Below, in pieces: positions 25,571 through 34,695 of a stretch of DNA of 64,000 bases. The stretch is from positions 372,001 through 436,000 of the forward strand of contig JAXLXI010000002.1 of NCBI GenBank assembly GCA_046328035.1. The letters run 5' to 3'. The translations under genes and the position numbers were made by a program. Position 1 is the first letter of the stretch; every line of letters starts with the position of its first letter. The DNA is from JBGASG01 sp046328035. GTDB lineage: Bacteria > Cyanobacteriota > Vampirovibrionia > Obscuribacterales > Obscuribacteraceae. Below the pieces are notes generated by a model. The model was given only the letters and a program-made list of their open reading frames with translations, made no database searches and was not told the origin of the DNA.

Positions 25571-27227
25571 ATGAGTAAGCTTATGCTGCGTGTCATAGAT
25601 CTGCGCAAAAATTACGGTGATCGAACATTGTTCGAGGACGCCGGTTTCAGCGTTTCTTCCGGCGAGAAAATCGGTATCGTCGGTCCCAACGGCTGTGGAA
25701 AAACAACGCTCCTGAAAGATCATCAGGGGCGGCAACTGCCGATGGCGGCTTCATTTCGTTCGTCGGCAATCCCAGCGTTGCGTTTCTTCCACAACACATA
25801 CTCGACTTTGGCGGCGATACCACCGTCGGCGAATTGCTGGCTCCGTCATTCGTTTGAGCATCCGCTCGAGATTGTCTTTGATCGAGAAGAAACTGCAACA
25901 CGACGCCGCCGACAGGGGTCGCAATGGCGGCTTACAATCGCGCGTACGAAACATTCGAAGCCGCCGGCGGCGCATTCGCGGGCAAACTCGATGCTTTGAT
26001 GCGCGACCTGGGTATGCCTGCGGCGATTGACCTGTCGCGAAATCTTGCCGCTTTGAGCGGCGGACAATTGACGAAACTGGCTCTGGCTCGCGTTCTTTTG
26101 CAGGACGCTGACCTGCTTCCTGGATGAACCGACCAGCAACCTGGACTTAACTTCACTGGAAGTGGCTGGAAAAGTCGGTGGCGGCGTGCCGTTCGGCATG
26201 CCCTGATCGTCTCCGACGGTACTTTCTCGATCAAGTCACGAAACGAACGCTGGTCATCGACCCGCAGACCGCGACGGTGACTGATTACGGCGGCAACTAC
26301 TCCTTTTACAGGATGCGGCGGCAACAAGAAGTCGAACGCCAGTGGCGCGAATATGAAGTACAGCAGCGCAAAATACGTCGCCTCACCGAGGATGTGCGCG
26401 CGGTCAAACAACAAGCTGAGGCTACCGAAAACACGACCGTCAACGACTACTTGCGCGGGCGTTCGAAGAAAGTCGCGGCTAAAGCGAAGGCACGAGAGAA
26501 TCGTCTCAATCGCATCATCGAACAGGAGAAGATCGAGAAGCCACGCGACCCCGAACAAATGCACATGCGGTTGCGTTTGCACGGGCGCCGACAATATGAT
26601 TCGCCGCTGCTCGTGGCGCGGGACATCGATTTCACATACGAGCAGCCCATTTTGACTAAAGCCAGTTTCGAAATCGTGGGATCGGCGCGCATACTGCTTT
26701 CCGGCGACAACGGTTGCGGCAAATCCACGCTCCTCAAAATAATCACGGGCGAGCTCGCACCAGCGTCCGGTTTCCTGACCCGCAAGCCGACTGCCAAAAT
26801 CTGCTACCTGCCGCAGCAACAAGAAACACTAGACGCCGGCGACGGCACGCAGAACGCGCTGGAGTTTCTGCGCGCCCAAGCCGGCACCCGCAAATGGGCA
26901 TCCGACGCCGAGCTGCGCACGTTTCTTCACCGGTTTCAGTTCGGCGGCGAGCAGGTGTTTGAGCCAGTGAGAAACCTCAGTCGCGGCGAACGCACCAAAC
27001 TAATGCTGGCAGCATTCATGGCCCTGGAGCCCGATTTACTGATCATGGATGAACCGACAAACCACCTCGACCTGTCCACTGCAGAATTGCTGGAGGAGGC
27101 ACTGGATCAGTTTCAGGGCGCTCTGCTGGTCGTCAGTCACGATCGCTATTTCATCGAGAGAATTGCGCCGCACTACATATGGTGCCTGGCGCAAGCACAG
27201 CTGGTGTCCACAGTCACATGGAGGTAA
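25571..27227 (+). pseudogene. Decayed ABC-F-type ATPase
   Basis: Two ABC ATPase domains in one chain can be read, but only over several frames. Domain 1: LRVIDLRKNYGDRTLFEDA, Walker A GPNGCGKTTLL, a shift near 25725 to FVGNPSVAFLPQHILDFG, another at the TGA near 25855, then back near 25905 to YETFEAAGGAF and the signature LSGGQLTKLALARVLL; a shift near 26115 reaches LDEPTSNLDL and one more near 26200 RYFLDQV. The 26240-27227 part is intact: charged linker, Walker A SGDNGCGKSTLLK, signature LSRGERTKLMLAA, Walker B LLIMDEPTNHLDL and VVSHDRYFIERI. There is no membrane domain, which fits ABC-F translation or resistance factors. Five or more frameshifts make it a pseudogene. The intact second half could still be expressed from an internal start. 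Confidence 0.85.
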
Positions 27228-27344
27228 CCAGGTAACCGTCTGCAGAAAACCGCGCGATCACATTCAGTACAAATTCGACAAATCTTTTGGATAGCTCGCT
27301 AAAGTATTGAGTTCAATTCGAACGCGCAATCAGCGGGGTGAACC

Positions 27345-28373
27345 ATGGAATACAGACAGTTTGGCAATTCGGGATTGAAAGTGCCGGTGCTCAGTTTCGG
27401 CGCCGGAACGTTCGGCGGCGGCAACGATTTTTTCAAAGCCTGGGGCGCCACAGATGATGTCAACGCAGCCAAGCGCATGGTGGACATTTGTCTTGATGCC
27501 GGCATCAATTTTTTCGATACCGCCGACATCTATTCCATTGGGACCTCAGAAGAAATCCTCGGCAAAGCCATCGGCAAGCGCCGCGACAAGTGCCTGATTT
27601 CGACGAAAGCCACCTTCAAGATGAGCGACGATCCAAACGACATCGGCTCCTCGCGTTTCCACCTTATCAAGTCATGCGACGCTAGCTTGAAGCGCCTGGG
27701 CACCGATTACATCGACGTTTATTTCATGCATGGCTTCGACGCCCTGACGCCCGTTGACGAAGTGGTGAGCACACTCGACGGACTGGTCAAATCGGGCAAG
27801 GTGCGCTACATCGGCTGCTCCAACTTCTCAGGTTGGCACCTGATGAAGTCGCTGGATGTCGCCGAGCGCTACGGCTGGTCGCGTTATGTGTCGCACCAGG
27901 CGTACTATTCTTTGATAGGTAGAGAGTACGAGTGGGAGCTGATGCCGCTTGCCTTAGACCAGAAGGTCGCCACCATGGTCTGGAGCCCGCTTGGCTGGGG
28001 TCGCCTGACCGGTAAAATCCGCCGCGGACAGCCGCTTCCCAAGGACAGCCGCCTGCACGGCACCGCCGACTACGGTCCGCCCGTCGACGACGAATACCTG
28101 TACCGCGTGGTGGACGCCCTTGACGAAATCGCCAAAGAAACCGGCAAATCTGTAGCGCAAATTGCGCTCAACTGGCTCCTGCAGCGCCCGACGGTGGCGA
28201 ACATCATCATCGGAGCGAGAAACGAAGAACAGCTCAAACAGAACCTGGGCGCCATCGGCTGGAATCTGAGCGCGGAACAGATTGCCGAATTGGACGAAGC
28301 CAGTGCCATTACACCGGCATATCCGTACTGGCACCAGCACCAGTTCAAAGAGCGCAATCCGTTGCCGGTTTGA
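27345..28373 (+). CDS. Aldo/keto reductase
   Basis: Predicted 342 residues, normal for the family. It starts MEYRQFGNSGLKVPVLSFG. The catalytic tetrad can be seen: Asp in FDTADIYSIG, the Tyr of the same motif, Lys in STKATF and His in YFMHGFD. NADPH-site motifs are present near the C-terminus (VWSPLGWGRLTGK, IIIGARNEEQLKQNL). The enzyme reduces aldehydes or ketones in the cytoplasm with NAD(P)H; the substrate is unknown. It belongs to the sugar-reductase-like group with GxxEExxGKAI. It stands alone between the ABC-F remnant and a secreted-protein gene on the same strand, and shows none of the frame damage seen just upstream. Confidence 0.92.
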   Translation: MEYRQFGNSGLKVPVLSFGAGTFGGGNDFFKAWGATDDVNAAKRMVDICLDAGINFFDTADIYSIGTSEEILGKAIGKRRDKCLISTKATFKMSDDPNDIGSSRFHLIKSCDASLKRLGTDYIDVYFMHGFDALTPVDEVVSTLDGLVKSGKVRYIGCSNFSGWHLMKSLDVAERYGWSRYVSHQAYYSLIGREYEWELMPLALDQKVATMVWSPLGWGRLTGKIRRGQPLPKDSRLHGTADYGPPVDDEYLYRVVDALDEIAKETGKSVAQIALNWLLQRPTVANIIIGARNEEQLKQNLGAIGWNLSAEQIAELDEASAITPAYPYWHQHQFKERNPLPV

Positions 28374-28459
28374 TGAAGAAACGGCAGAGTCACGCCCCTG
28401 CCGGACAGCGCAACCGGTGCTAAGCGGATAGAATGAGACCTCTGCAAAAGGAGAGGTCA

Positions 28460-29149
28460 ATGCCGCCCCGGCTCAAAAATGGAATTCCAATAGCGTTGCT
28501 GGCGCTCTTGACAGTCGGGACCGCGTGCCCGCGGTCCGTCGCGGCTGACACGAAGGCGCCCGCCAAGGCTGCCGTTCCGGCGGCGGCGAAACCTGTGGAC
28601 GCCAAGGCTGGCGCAGCTCCGGCGGCGGCACCGGCAACGAAGCCTCATACCCCCAGCCCGATCGACAAGACGTTTCTTCAGTCGGCAGATTTTCCCGCCG
28701 GCTATAAGCTCGTGGAAGAGCACTACGGCAGCCTGGGCGACCAGCCCAAAGCGTTTACAGCCAATAAGGGCGTTGAATCGGGCATCAAGGTCTACGAAGG
28801 TCCGCTCGAGGCTCCGCTCAACAGAATCGTCGATATCCGCTGGACGTTTCCGACTGAAAAGCAGGCCAAGCAATTTCTCCAGGACTGCGGCAAGCAATTG
28901 GGCGAAGGGGCAGATGACGCAACTGGTTGGGCGAAGCCGCGCGGTTCGGAAGGCAAAGTATTTGGTGGCGCCAACCCGCTCATGCTGCGCAAGAAAACAT
29001 TGATCTATCACTGGTACTACGTCTTCCGGGAAGGACGCGTAGTCGTGAAACTGTACGGCAGCGAAGGACTGCTCTCGAAACGTCACCCGGGTCCAGACGA
29101 TATGTTGCCGTTCGCAGAAGCCGCAATCAAGCGCTGCAAAGGTTTTTAG
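28460..29149 (+). CDS. Secreted Ala/Pro-rich protein of unknown function
   Basis: Predicted 229 residues from ATG 28460, chosen for the AGGAGAGG six bases upstream. A signal peptide (PIALLALLTVGTACPRSVAA) is followed by an Ala/Lys/Pro linker (about 30-65), then a soluble domain starting IDKTFLQSADFPAGYKLVEE and containing IVDIRWTFPTEKQAKQFL and WYYVFREGRVVVKLYG. ACP in the signal region might suggest a lipobox but the residues do not fit well. The stop is six bases before dapC, so it is translated on the same transcript as the dap operon. I recognise no family; the alpha/beta domain could bind a ligand in the periplasm. Confidence 0.7.
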   Translation: MPPRLKNGIPIALLALLTVGTACPRSVAADTKAPAKAAVPAAAKPVDAKAGAAPAAAPATKPHTPSPIDKTFLQSADFPAGYKLVEEHYGSLGDQPKAFTANKGVESGIKVYEGPLEAPLNRIVDIRWTFPTEKQAKQFLQDCGKQLGEGADDATGWAKPRGSEGKVFGGANPLMLRKKTLIYHWYYVFREGRVVVKLYGSEGLLSKRHPGPDDMLPFAEAAIKRCKGF

Positions 29150-29155
29150 TCGCTG

Positions 29156-30352
29156 ATGAATCCGCACCTTTCACAGCTGCAACCATATCCTTTCGAAAAA
29201 TTGGCGCGTCTTAAAGAAGGCGTGCAACCGCCTGCCGACCTGCCCGCGGTTCGGCTCTCCGTCGGTGAGCCGAAACACGAAACTCCGGAATTCATCAAAG
29301 AAACCCTCGCCTCATCACTTAGTGGACTGTCCAACTATCCACTGACAGTCGGATCGGTCGAACTGCGAGAAACAATTGCAAAATGGCTGACAATGCGCTT
29401 CTCGCTCACATCCATCGATGCAGAAACAAACATTTTGCCGGTCAACGGCACGCGAGAGGCGCTTTTCGCGTTTGCCCAATGCCTGGTGGAACCAGGTCCG
29501 GATGCGCTTGTCGCCATGCCCAATCCCTTCTATCAGATTTACGAGGGTGCGGTGTTGCTGTCCGGCGCCCAGCCCTATTTCGTCAACGCGACACCCGAGA
29601 CAGGCTATTTGCCGGACTTCGGCGCAGTGCCGGCTGAGATCTGGAAGCGCTGTCAGATGGTATACATCTGCAGCCCATACAATCCGACCGGTGCTGTTAT
29701 GAGCACGGAGCAGCTCCGGAAGCTGATTTCGCTCTCCGATCAACACAACTTCGTAATCGCGTCGGATGAATGTTACTCGGAAATCTATTTTGAGGCTGCG
29801 CCGCCCGGACTTCTGGAAGTCGCTGCCGGTCTCGGTCGCCACGATTACAAAAACTGTGTCGTCTTCCACAGTCTCTCCAAACGCTCGAACGTGCCCGGCA
29901 TGCGTTCCGGTTTCGTCGCCGGCGATGCGCAGCTGATCGAGAAGTTTCGTCTCTACAGAACCTATCACGGATGCGCGATGTCGCCGCCGGTGCAGGCAGC
30001 CAGCGCCAAAGCCTGGTCCGACGAAAAGCACGTGGAAGAAAATCGGCGCCTCTACATAGAAAAATTTGATGCGGTACTGGCGATTTTGCAGCCGATCATG
30101 GAGGTAGAACGCCCAGCCGGTGCCTTCTATCTCTGGCCGAAAACACCGGGCGACGATGCCGATTTCACTCGCGATCTGTTTGCCCAGACCAACATCACCG
30201 TTCTCCCTGGTTCTTACCTCTCGCGGTCCGCACACGGAGCCAACCCCGGAGAGGGACGAATCAGGATGGCGCTGGTTGCCCCGTACGACCAGTGCGTCGC
30301 AGCTGCCCAGCGCATGGCAGCGTTTCTCAGCAAAGTGAAGGAGACTGTATGA
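29156..30352 (+). CDS. dapC: Succinyldiaminopimelate aminotransferase-like (class I PLP)
   Basis: Predicted 398 residues. The fold-type I aminotransferase features are present: SNYPLTVGSVELRETIAKWL near the N-terminus, NGTREALFAF, CSPYNPTGAVMS, SDECYSEIYFE and the PLP lysine in HSLSKRSNVPGMRSG, with the phosphate/carboxylate Arg at the C-terminus (GRIRMALV). The N-terminal NPHLSQLQPYPFEKL is typical of the DapC group. It converts N-succinyl-2-amino-6-ketopimelate to N-succinyl-LL-diaminopimelate with glutamate. The stop overlaps the dapD start by ATGA, so the two are translationally coupled. The neighbours dapD and dapE make the assignment strong. Confidence 0.92.
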   Translation: MNPHLSQLQPYPFEKLARLKEGVQPPADLPAVRLSVGEPKHETPEFIKETLASSLSGLSNYPLTVGSVELRETIAKWLTMRFSLTSIDAETNILPVNGTREALFAFAQCLVEPGPDALVAMPNPFYQIYEGAVLLSGAQPYFVNATPETGYLPDFGAVPAEIWKRCQMVYICSPYNPTGAVMSTEQLRKLISLSDQHNFVIASDECYSEIYFEAAPPGLLEVAAGLGRHDYKNCVVFHSLSKRSNVPGMRSGFVAGDAQLIEKFRLYRTYHGCAMSPPVQAASAKAWSDEKHVEENRRLYIEKFDAVLAILQPIMEVERPAGAFYLWPKTPGDDADFTRDLFAQTNITVLPGSYLSRSAHGANPGEGRIRMALVAPYDQCVAAAQRMAAFLSKVKETV

Positions 30353-31182
30353 CCCAGACCGCCGAACGCCTGCGCGACTTAATTGAAGCGTCATTTGAGA
30401 AGCGCGCCGACATCACACCCCTTTCCGCCGGCAAAGAGCTGAAGCAAGCCGTGGATGAAACCATCGACGGGCTCGACAACGGTTCATTGCGCGTGGCAGA
30501 AAAGCAGGGCAACGAGTGGGTGGTCAACGAATGGGTGAAGAAAGCGGTGCTGCTCTCTTTTCGCATTTACGACAATCGCATCATGCCGGGCGGTTATACA
30601 GAGTACTGGGACAAGGTGCCGGCCAAATATGCCGGTTACAGCGAAGCCATGTTTCGGGCCGGCGGCGCGCGTATAGTGCCACCGGCAGCGGTGCGGCGCG
30701 GTTCGTACGTGGCGTCCGACGTGATTGTCATGCCTTCCTTCATAAATATCGGTGCCTACGTGGACACCGGCACCATGGTCGATACGTGGGCTACGGTAGG
30801 CTCGTGCGCTCAGGTCGGCAAGAACGTTCACCTCTCCGGCGGCGCGGGAATCGGCGGAGTCCTGGAACCGCTGCAAGCCAAACCGACCATCATCGAAGAC
30901 AACTGTTTCATCGGAGCCCGCTCCGAGATTGTCGAAGGCGTGATTGTAGAGACCGGCTCGGTCATCTCTATGGGCGTTTTCATCGGGCAGAGCACGCGCA
31001 TCTACAATCGCCTGACCGGCGAAGTCACGTATGGGCGCATCCCGGCGGGCTCAGTGGTGGTGTCCGGCAACCTGCCTTCGGAAGACGGCAAGTACAGCCT
31101 GTATTGCGCCGTGATCGTCAAGCAGGTAGACGAGAAAACACGCGGCAAGGTGAGCTTGAACGAGCTGTTGCGCGACATATGA
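30349..31182 (+). CDS. dapD: 2,3,4,5-tetrahydropyridine-2,6-dicarboxylate N-succinyltransferase
   Basis: Predicted 277 residues, the standard DapD length. ATG 30349 lies within the dapC stop (ATGA), after AAGGAG. An N-terminal helical domain is followed by a left-handed parallel beta helix of hexapeptide repeats (IVMPSFINIGAYVDTG, VDTWATVGSCAQVG, VHLSGGAGIGGVLEP, VIVETGSVISMGVF) and the C-terminal strand KYSLYCAVIVKQVDEKTRGK, which is highly conserved in the family. It uses succinyl-CoA to succinylate tetrahydrodipicolinate in the cytoplasm. It overlaps dapE by four bases (ATGA). Assignment is secure. Confidence 0.97.
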   Translation: MTQTAERLRDLIEASFEKRADITPLSAGKELKQAVDETIDGLDNGSLRVAEKQGNEWVVNEWVKKAVLLSFRIYDNRIMPGGYTEYWDKVPAKYAGYSEAMFRAGGARIVPPAAVRRGSYVASDVIVMPSFINIGAYVDTGTMVDTWATVGSCAQVGKNVHLSGGAGIGGVLEPLQAKPTIIEDNCFIGARSEIVEGVIVETGSVISMGVFIGQSTRIYNRLTGEVTYGRIPAGSVVVSGNLPSEDGKYSLYCAVIVKQVDEKTRGKVSLNELLRDI

Positions 31183-32330
31183 GTTCCATGACTTCCGCGA
31201 CTTCCTCTCCGACCGCTCAGCTGGCAGTAGCGCTGATTGAGAAACAGTCTGTGACGCCGGAAGACGCCGGCTGCCAGGCTTTGATTGCCGAGCGACTGCA
31301 ACGGGTTGGATTTCGCATCGAACATATCGACCTCCTGGACACGAAAAATCTCTGGGCTACGCACGGCGAGGGTGCACCGCTGATGGTGCTGGTCGGGCAT
31401 ACCGATGTAGTGCCGACCGGTCCCGCGAACCTCTGGGAAACGCCGCCCTTCGAGCCGACAGTGCGCGACGGCGTCCTCTACGGGCGCGGCGCCGCCGACA
31501 TGAAGGGCGCACTGGCGGCGCTCGTGGTGGCAGCCGAGGAGTTCGCGAAGAAACACGAGAAACACCGCGGCACACTCGCCTTCCTGATCACCAGCGACGA
31601 AGAGGCAACCGGCGAGAACGGCACAAAGCCGGTGGTCGAGAAACTAGCTGCCCGCGGTGACAAAATCGACTACTGCCTGGTCGGGGAACCGTCTTCGGTC
31701 GCCACCGTAGGTGATACCGTCAAGGTGGGCAGGCGCGGTTCGATCACCGGCAAATTGATCGTCAAAGGAGTGCAGGGGCACGTAGCTTATCCAGATAAAG
31801 CGCGCAACCCAATCCACCTGTTTGCGCCGGCCCTGGCGGCGTTGTGCGCCGCTCAGTGGGATCAGGGCAACGAATTTTTTCCGCCCACATCGTTTCAGGT
31901 CTCCAATGTAAATTCAGGGACCGGCGCAGACAACGTCATCCCGGCACATCTGGAAGCGCTGATCAACTTTCGTTTCTCCCCGGAAGTCACTCATGAAGAG
32001 CTTCGGCGGCGCGTCGCAGAGATTCTCGATCAACACAAGCTGGATTATGAGTTGACGTGGCGCCTGTCAGGCGAACCGTTTCTGACCCGCTCCGGTGAGC
32101 TGGTTGCGGCAGTGAAAGCCGCGGTCGAAGAGCATCTGGGCGTCACACCCGAGCTGTCCACTTCCGGCGGCACATCCGATGGGCGTTTCGTCGCCAAGGT
32201 CGGCGCCCAGGTAGTGGAGTTGGGACCGATCAACGCCACCATTCATAAAGTCAATGAACATGTGCGCCTGTCCGACCTGGACGCACTGACACGCACATAC
32301 GAAAACATCTTCCAACGCATGCTCACGTAA
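31179..32330 (+). CDS. dapE: Succinyl-diaminopimelate desuccinylase
   Basis: Predicted 383 residues from ATG 31179, which overlaps the dapD stop. It is an M20-family dimetal hydrolase: VLVGHTDVVPTG (metal His), YGRGAADMKGAL (bridging Asp), ITSDEEATGENG (catalytic and metal Glu), YCLVGEPSS (metal Glu) and NATIHKVNEHV (metal His). A dimerisation domain lies between (GSITGKLIVKGVQGHVAYP). It releases succinate and LL-diaminopimelate, the precursor of meso-diaminopimelate for peptidoglycan and of lysine. It is the last gene of the coupled dapCDE set. M20 enzymes are many, but the operon and motifs fix this one. Confidence 0.96.
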   Translation: MSSMTSATSSPTAQLAVALIEKQSVTPEDAGCQALIAERLQRVGFRIEHIDLLDTKNLWATHGEGAPLMVLVGHTDVVPTGPANLWETPPFEPTVRDGVLYGRGAADMKGALAALVVAAEEFAKKHEKHRGTLAFLITSDEEATGENGTKPVVEKLAARGDKIDYCLVGEPSSVATVGDTVKVGRRGSITGKLIVKGVQGHVAYPDKARNPIHLFAPALAALCAAQWDQGNEFFPPTSFQVSNVNSGTGADNVIPAHLEALINFRFSPEVTHEELRRRVAEILDQHKLDYELTWRLSGEPFLTRSGELVAAVKAAVEEHLGVTPELSTSGGTSDGRFVAKVGAQVVELGPINATIHKVNEHVRLSDLDALTRTYENIFQRMLT

Positions 32331-32432
32331 GTATCGACGATCAGTCACGAATGCCGGCTACGGCCACTGGCAGAGACGGCGTTTGTGTGGACAATAGAAA
32401 TGGGAAGGGACTGTCGGTCGACAGGTGGAACC

Positions 32433-33269
32433 ATGATGGAAGTCGAAACGAAGCGTGTCATAGGCGGGCTGCCGGCTCTGACAAACGAGCTGATTCGCCG
32501 GTTTGAGGTCATCGATGCCCTGCACGCGCAACAGCGAATGGAAGGCATACGCGCTCAGAAAAATAATCCTTTCGGGATTGAGATCGGTAAATTCGGACGG
32601 GCGATTGCACTGAAAGCCTCCGAACTGCCCAGCCACTTCTTCAACCACGTGGTCGGGCTGGGCGTGCCGGAACAAGATTTGATCGGCGATCTTTTGCAGT
32701 TTTACGGCACAACGCCATTTGCCATCGAGCTTCTTCCCAACGATATCAATGAGAGTCTGGCGGACAAGCTGACTGCGCATGGATTTCGCCACACGCAGTT
32801 TCACGCGGGCTTGTTCGGCAGCGCCGAGAGTGACGACATCGATGACTTTGTCGAGATAGAAAAAGTTGAAAACCCAGAGCAATTCAGCGATTTCCTTGAT
32901 ACCAACTTTCACGGGTACGAGATTCCCGTTTCGATCAAAGAGCAGGCGCTGAGCAACATGCAGCACTGGATAGAGATTCCAAACTGGCACCTCTATCTCG
33001 CTCGGGTCGAAAACGAACCAGCCGCATCAGCCATATTGCAAGTCGGCGGCGATCTCGGATACCTGGCTTCGGCAGCCACTTTGCCCGGCTTCCGCAAACG
33101 CGGCTTGCAGACCGCCCTAATCAGGCGGCGCATCGCCGAAGCCGAGAAACTTGGGTGCCGTCTCGTTTGCAGCCAGGCCCAGTTCGGTTCCTCCAGCTTC
33201 CACAATTTGGAAACCGCCGGACTGCGCCTTGCCTACCTGAAGGCTATCTGGACGCGCCAGTCCGTCTGA
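32433..33269 (+). CDS. GNAT-family N-acetyltransferase
   Basis: Predicted 278 residues. Two Met codons follow AGGTGG; I chose the first (32433). The C-terminal half has the GNAT pattern: HLYLARVENEPAASAIL, GYLASAATLPGFRKRGLQTALI (the acetyl-CoA pyrophosphate-binding loop, RKRGLQ) and CRLVCSQAQFGSSSFHNLETAGL, ending AYLKAIW. The N-terminal half (FGIEIGKFGRAIAL, SHFFNHVVGLGV) resembles the partner domain of two-domain GNATs. It would acetylate an amine or amino acid; the substrate is unknown. It follows dapE by about 100 bases and precedes a small membrane-protein gene by 11 bases. Confidence 0.82.
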   Translation: MMEVETKRVIGGLPALTNELIRRFEVIDALHAQQRMEGIRAQKNNPFGIEIGKFGRAIALKASELPSHFFNHVVGLGVPEQDLIGDLLQFYGTTPFAIELLPNDINESLADKLTAHGFRHTQFHAGLFGSAESDDIDDFVEIEKVENPEQFSDFLDTNFHGYEIPVSIKEQALSNMQHWIEIPNWHLYLARVENEPAASAILQVGGDLGYLASAATLPGFRKRGLQTALIRRRIAEAEKLGCRLVCSQAQFGSSSFHNLETAGLRLAYLKAIWTRQSV

Positions 33270-33280
33270 CAGGAGAATCA

Positions 33281-33562
33281 ATGAAAGCACTTATACTATC
33301 TGCCTCTTTTCTAGTCCCCCTTGCGTTGGTTACGCTTGGCGGCACCGCTGTTAAGGTCAATCATATTCGGACAGATGACAGCCAGCAGCTACGGGACATT
33401 GCAATGTCGTATGCAGTGCCTTGGGGCTTCGTCGGCGGCTCGATTGGCACGGCAGTAACTGTTTTATGCTTCCTGTCCCATCGAAGCCAATTGTCTTCAA
33501 CTAATCAGCCGCACATAACTGCAGCACACGGTACCTCTTATGTTTCAAAAACCATCAAGTAG
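33281..33562 (+). CDS. Small two-helix membrane protein
   Basis: Predicted 93 residues from ATG 33281, with AGGAGA five bases upstream. Two hydrophobic helices (LILSASFLVPLALVTLGG near 3-21 and PWGFVGGSIGTAVTVLCFLS near 47-66) frame a short loop with NHIRTDDSQQLRDI, and the tail is polar. The 11-base gap from the GNAT gene suggests coupled expression. I do not recognise a family. The good SD and clear helices support it as a real gene. Confidence 0.6.
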   Translation: MKALILSASFLVPLALVTLGGTAVKVNHIRTDDSQQLRDIAMSYAVPWGFVGGSIGTAVTVLCFLSHRSQLSSTNQPHITAAHGTSYVSKTIK

Positions 33563-33718
33563 GCGCTGCCCGCTTTTGCCTCCACTATCGCATTCGTAGC
33601 GTGCCCTGCGCACGCTTTTCTACGGTTGCCCCGTCTATTCTCGACCAGCGATATTTGGCGCCAGGGACTCAGACTACGCCTGCTCCCGTTTCGACACACG
33701 CAATGTCCAGTCAATCCG

Positions 33719-34351
33719 TCACTTATCGATGAACGCTTCATCCGCCTTTCTGTCGATTACTGGTGGGGCTGATGTTTGTTTAGCAATTGATGCAACAGCC
33801 TGAGGACTCGATGTCGTGTTGTCCTCAAGAGCGGGGAAGGAAACTTGGAGTTTTGGTACTCCATAGCGCAGGAAATAGAGCGTAATCAGCCACAGGGAAG
33901 CACCAAGGGCGGTGGCGTCGTAAATCTTGTGATAAAGCGGGATGCTTGCGGCATACCATTCCAAGTATGCCGCTCTAGCTGTTGCGGCGATGACCATGAT
34001 TGGAATTGCGATTGTATAGAAACGCCAGATCCACGTCCTGAAGCCTTGCGCTTTCTTAACTAAATATGCGGCACTTTCGCGCCGGTATAACTTCTCGTCG
34101 CCGAGAAGCGCTGAAAGCTGTTCCTCAAGCCTGTGCAAATAGTCGTACTGATTTTCTACAACGACATTCACCTGGTAGTACCTCACCAGCAACACCAATA
34201 AATACGTCCAGGTGGCGCTCAGGACCACGGCTCCGGGGAGCTTGTCTAGCAGTACATTGATGCCGAGTATGCTTATCTCTGGAATACCAGCAAGATTGTA
34301 TTGCAGCTGAATGACAAGAAGCCCCAAAAGCGAGATCAGTATCAGGAACAA
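33719..34351 (-). CDS. Membrane protein, apparently 5'-truncated
   Basis: From TTG 34351 the product is 210 residues, with helices at LFLILISLLGLLVIQL, VVLSATWTYLLVLLV, IAIPIMVIAATARAAYL and LGASLWLITLYFLRYG and a coiled segment (ENQYDYLHRLEEQLSALLG). However, the frame is open upstream to 34432 and reads HLHDHHKDSFENIREREKQR, a plausible natural N-terminus, without any ATG or GTG. This stretch lies inside the end of the subtilase fragment in another frame. The likely history is a deletion that fused the subtilase gene to this gene and removed its true start. Expression would depend on the poor TTG start. Function unknown. Confidence 0.55.
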   Translation of the reverse strand: MFLILISLLGLLVIQLQYNLAGIPEISILGINVLLDKLPGAVVLSATWTYLLVLLVRYYQVNVVVENQYDYLHRLEEQLSALLGDEKLYRRESAAYLVKKAQGFRTWIWRFYTIAIPIMVIAATARAAYLEWYAASIPLYHKIYDATALGASLWLITLYFLRYGVPKLQVSFPALEDNTTSSPQAVASIAKQTSAPPVIDRKADEAFIDK

Positions 34352-34695
34352 GCGGTCACGCTGCTTTTCGCGCTCGCGAATGTTCTCGAAGCTGTCCTTG
34401 TGGTGGTCGTGCAGGTGATTGGGCAGGTGCGATCACTGAAAAGACTGTGTGGCCTGTGGCTTTTGGCGAGGGCTTCTTTTTTCAATTTGACTTTTGCAAC
34501 GGCAGGCACGTCCGGGAAGCGCTTGAAACTGTCTGCAAAGTCGCGCTCGACCGTGCTCACCTGGTCGCTGAGGCTTTGACGCAGCTCTCCTGTAACCTCT
34601 CCGAACACAGTTCTGCTTCCCCCTCCCGACTCTGGTACAAAATAATCGCTGTCTTGGGCAATCACTACTTTGATGGGCAAACGCTTATCCGCCAC
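34342..34695 (-). pseudogene. Truncated S8 subtilase, partner of the AAA+ ATPase
   Basis: GTG 34695 overlaps the ATPase stop by 11 bases, so translation is coupled. The first 90 residues match the N-terminus of the S8 peptidases that pair with AAA+ ATPases: KRLPIKVVIAQDSD, ESGGGSRTVFGEV, RQSLSDQVS, FPDVPAVAKVKLKKEALAKS, HRPHSLFSDRTCPI. The match stops at CPI, just where these proteins continue with a Gly-rich segment, and the remaining 28 residues (Thr/Arg/Ser-rich) are the neighbouring membrane-protein gene read out of frame. The whole catalytic domain is missing. A repeated GCAGGTG (34411-34417 and 34423-34429) at the junction fits a short-homology deletion. Family recognition is from memory of conserved motifs. 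Confidence 0.75.

Noticed and set aside
25571..27227. Programmed frameshifting in the ABC-F gene
   Set aside because: Five or more shifts in both directions, with in-frame stops and no slippery sites, do not fit recoding.
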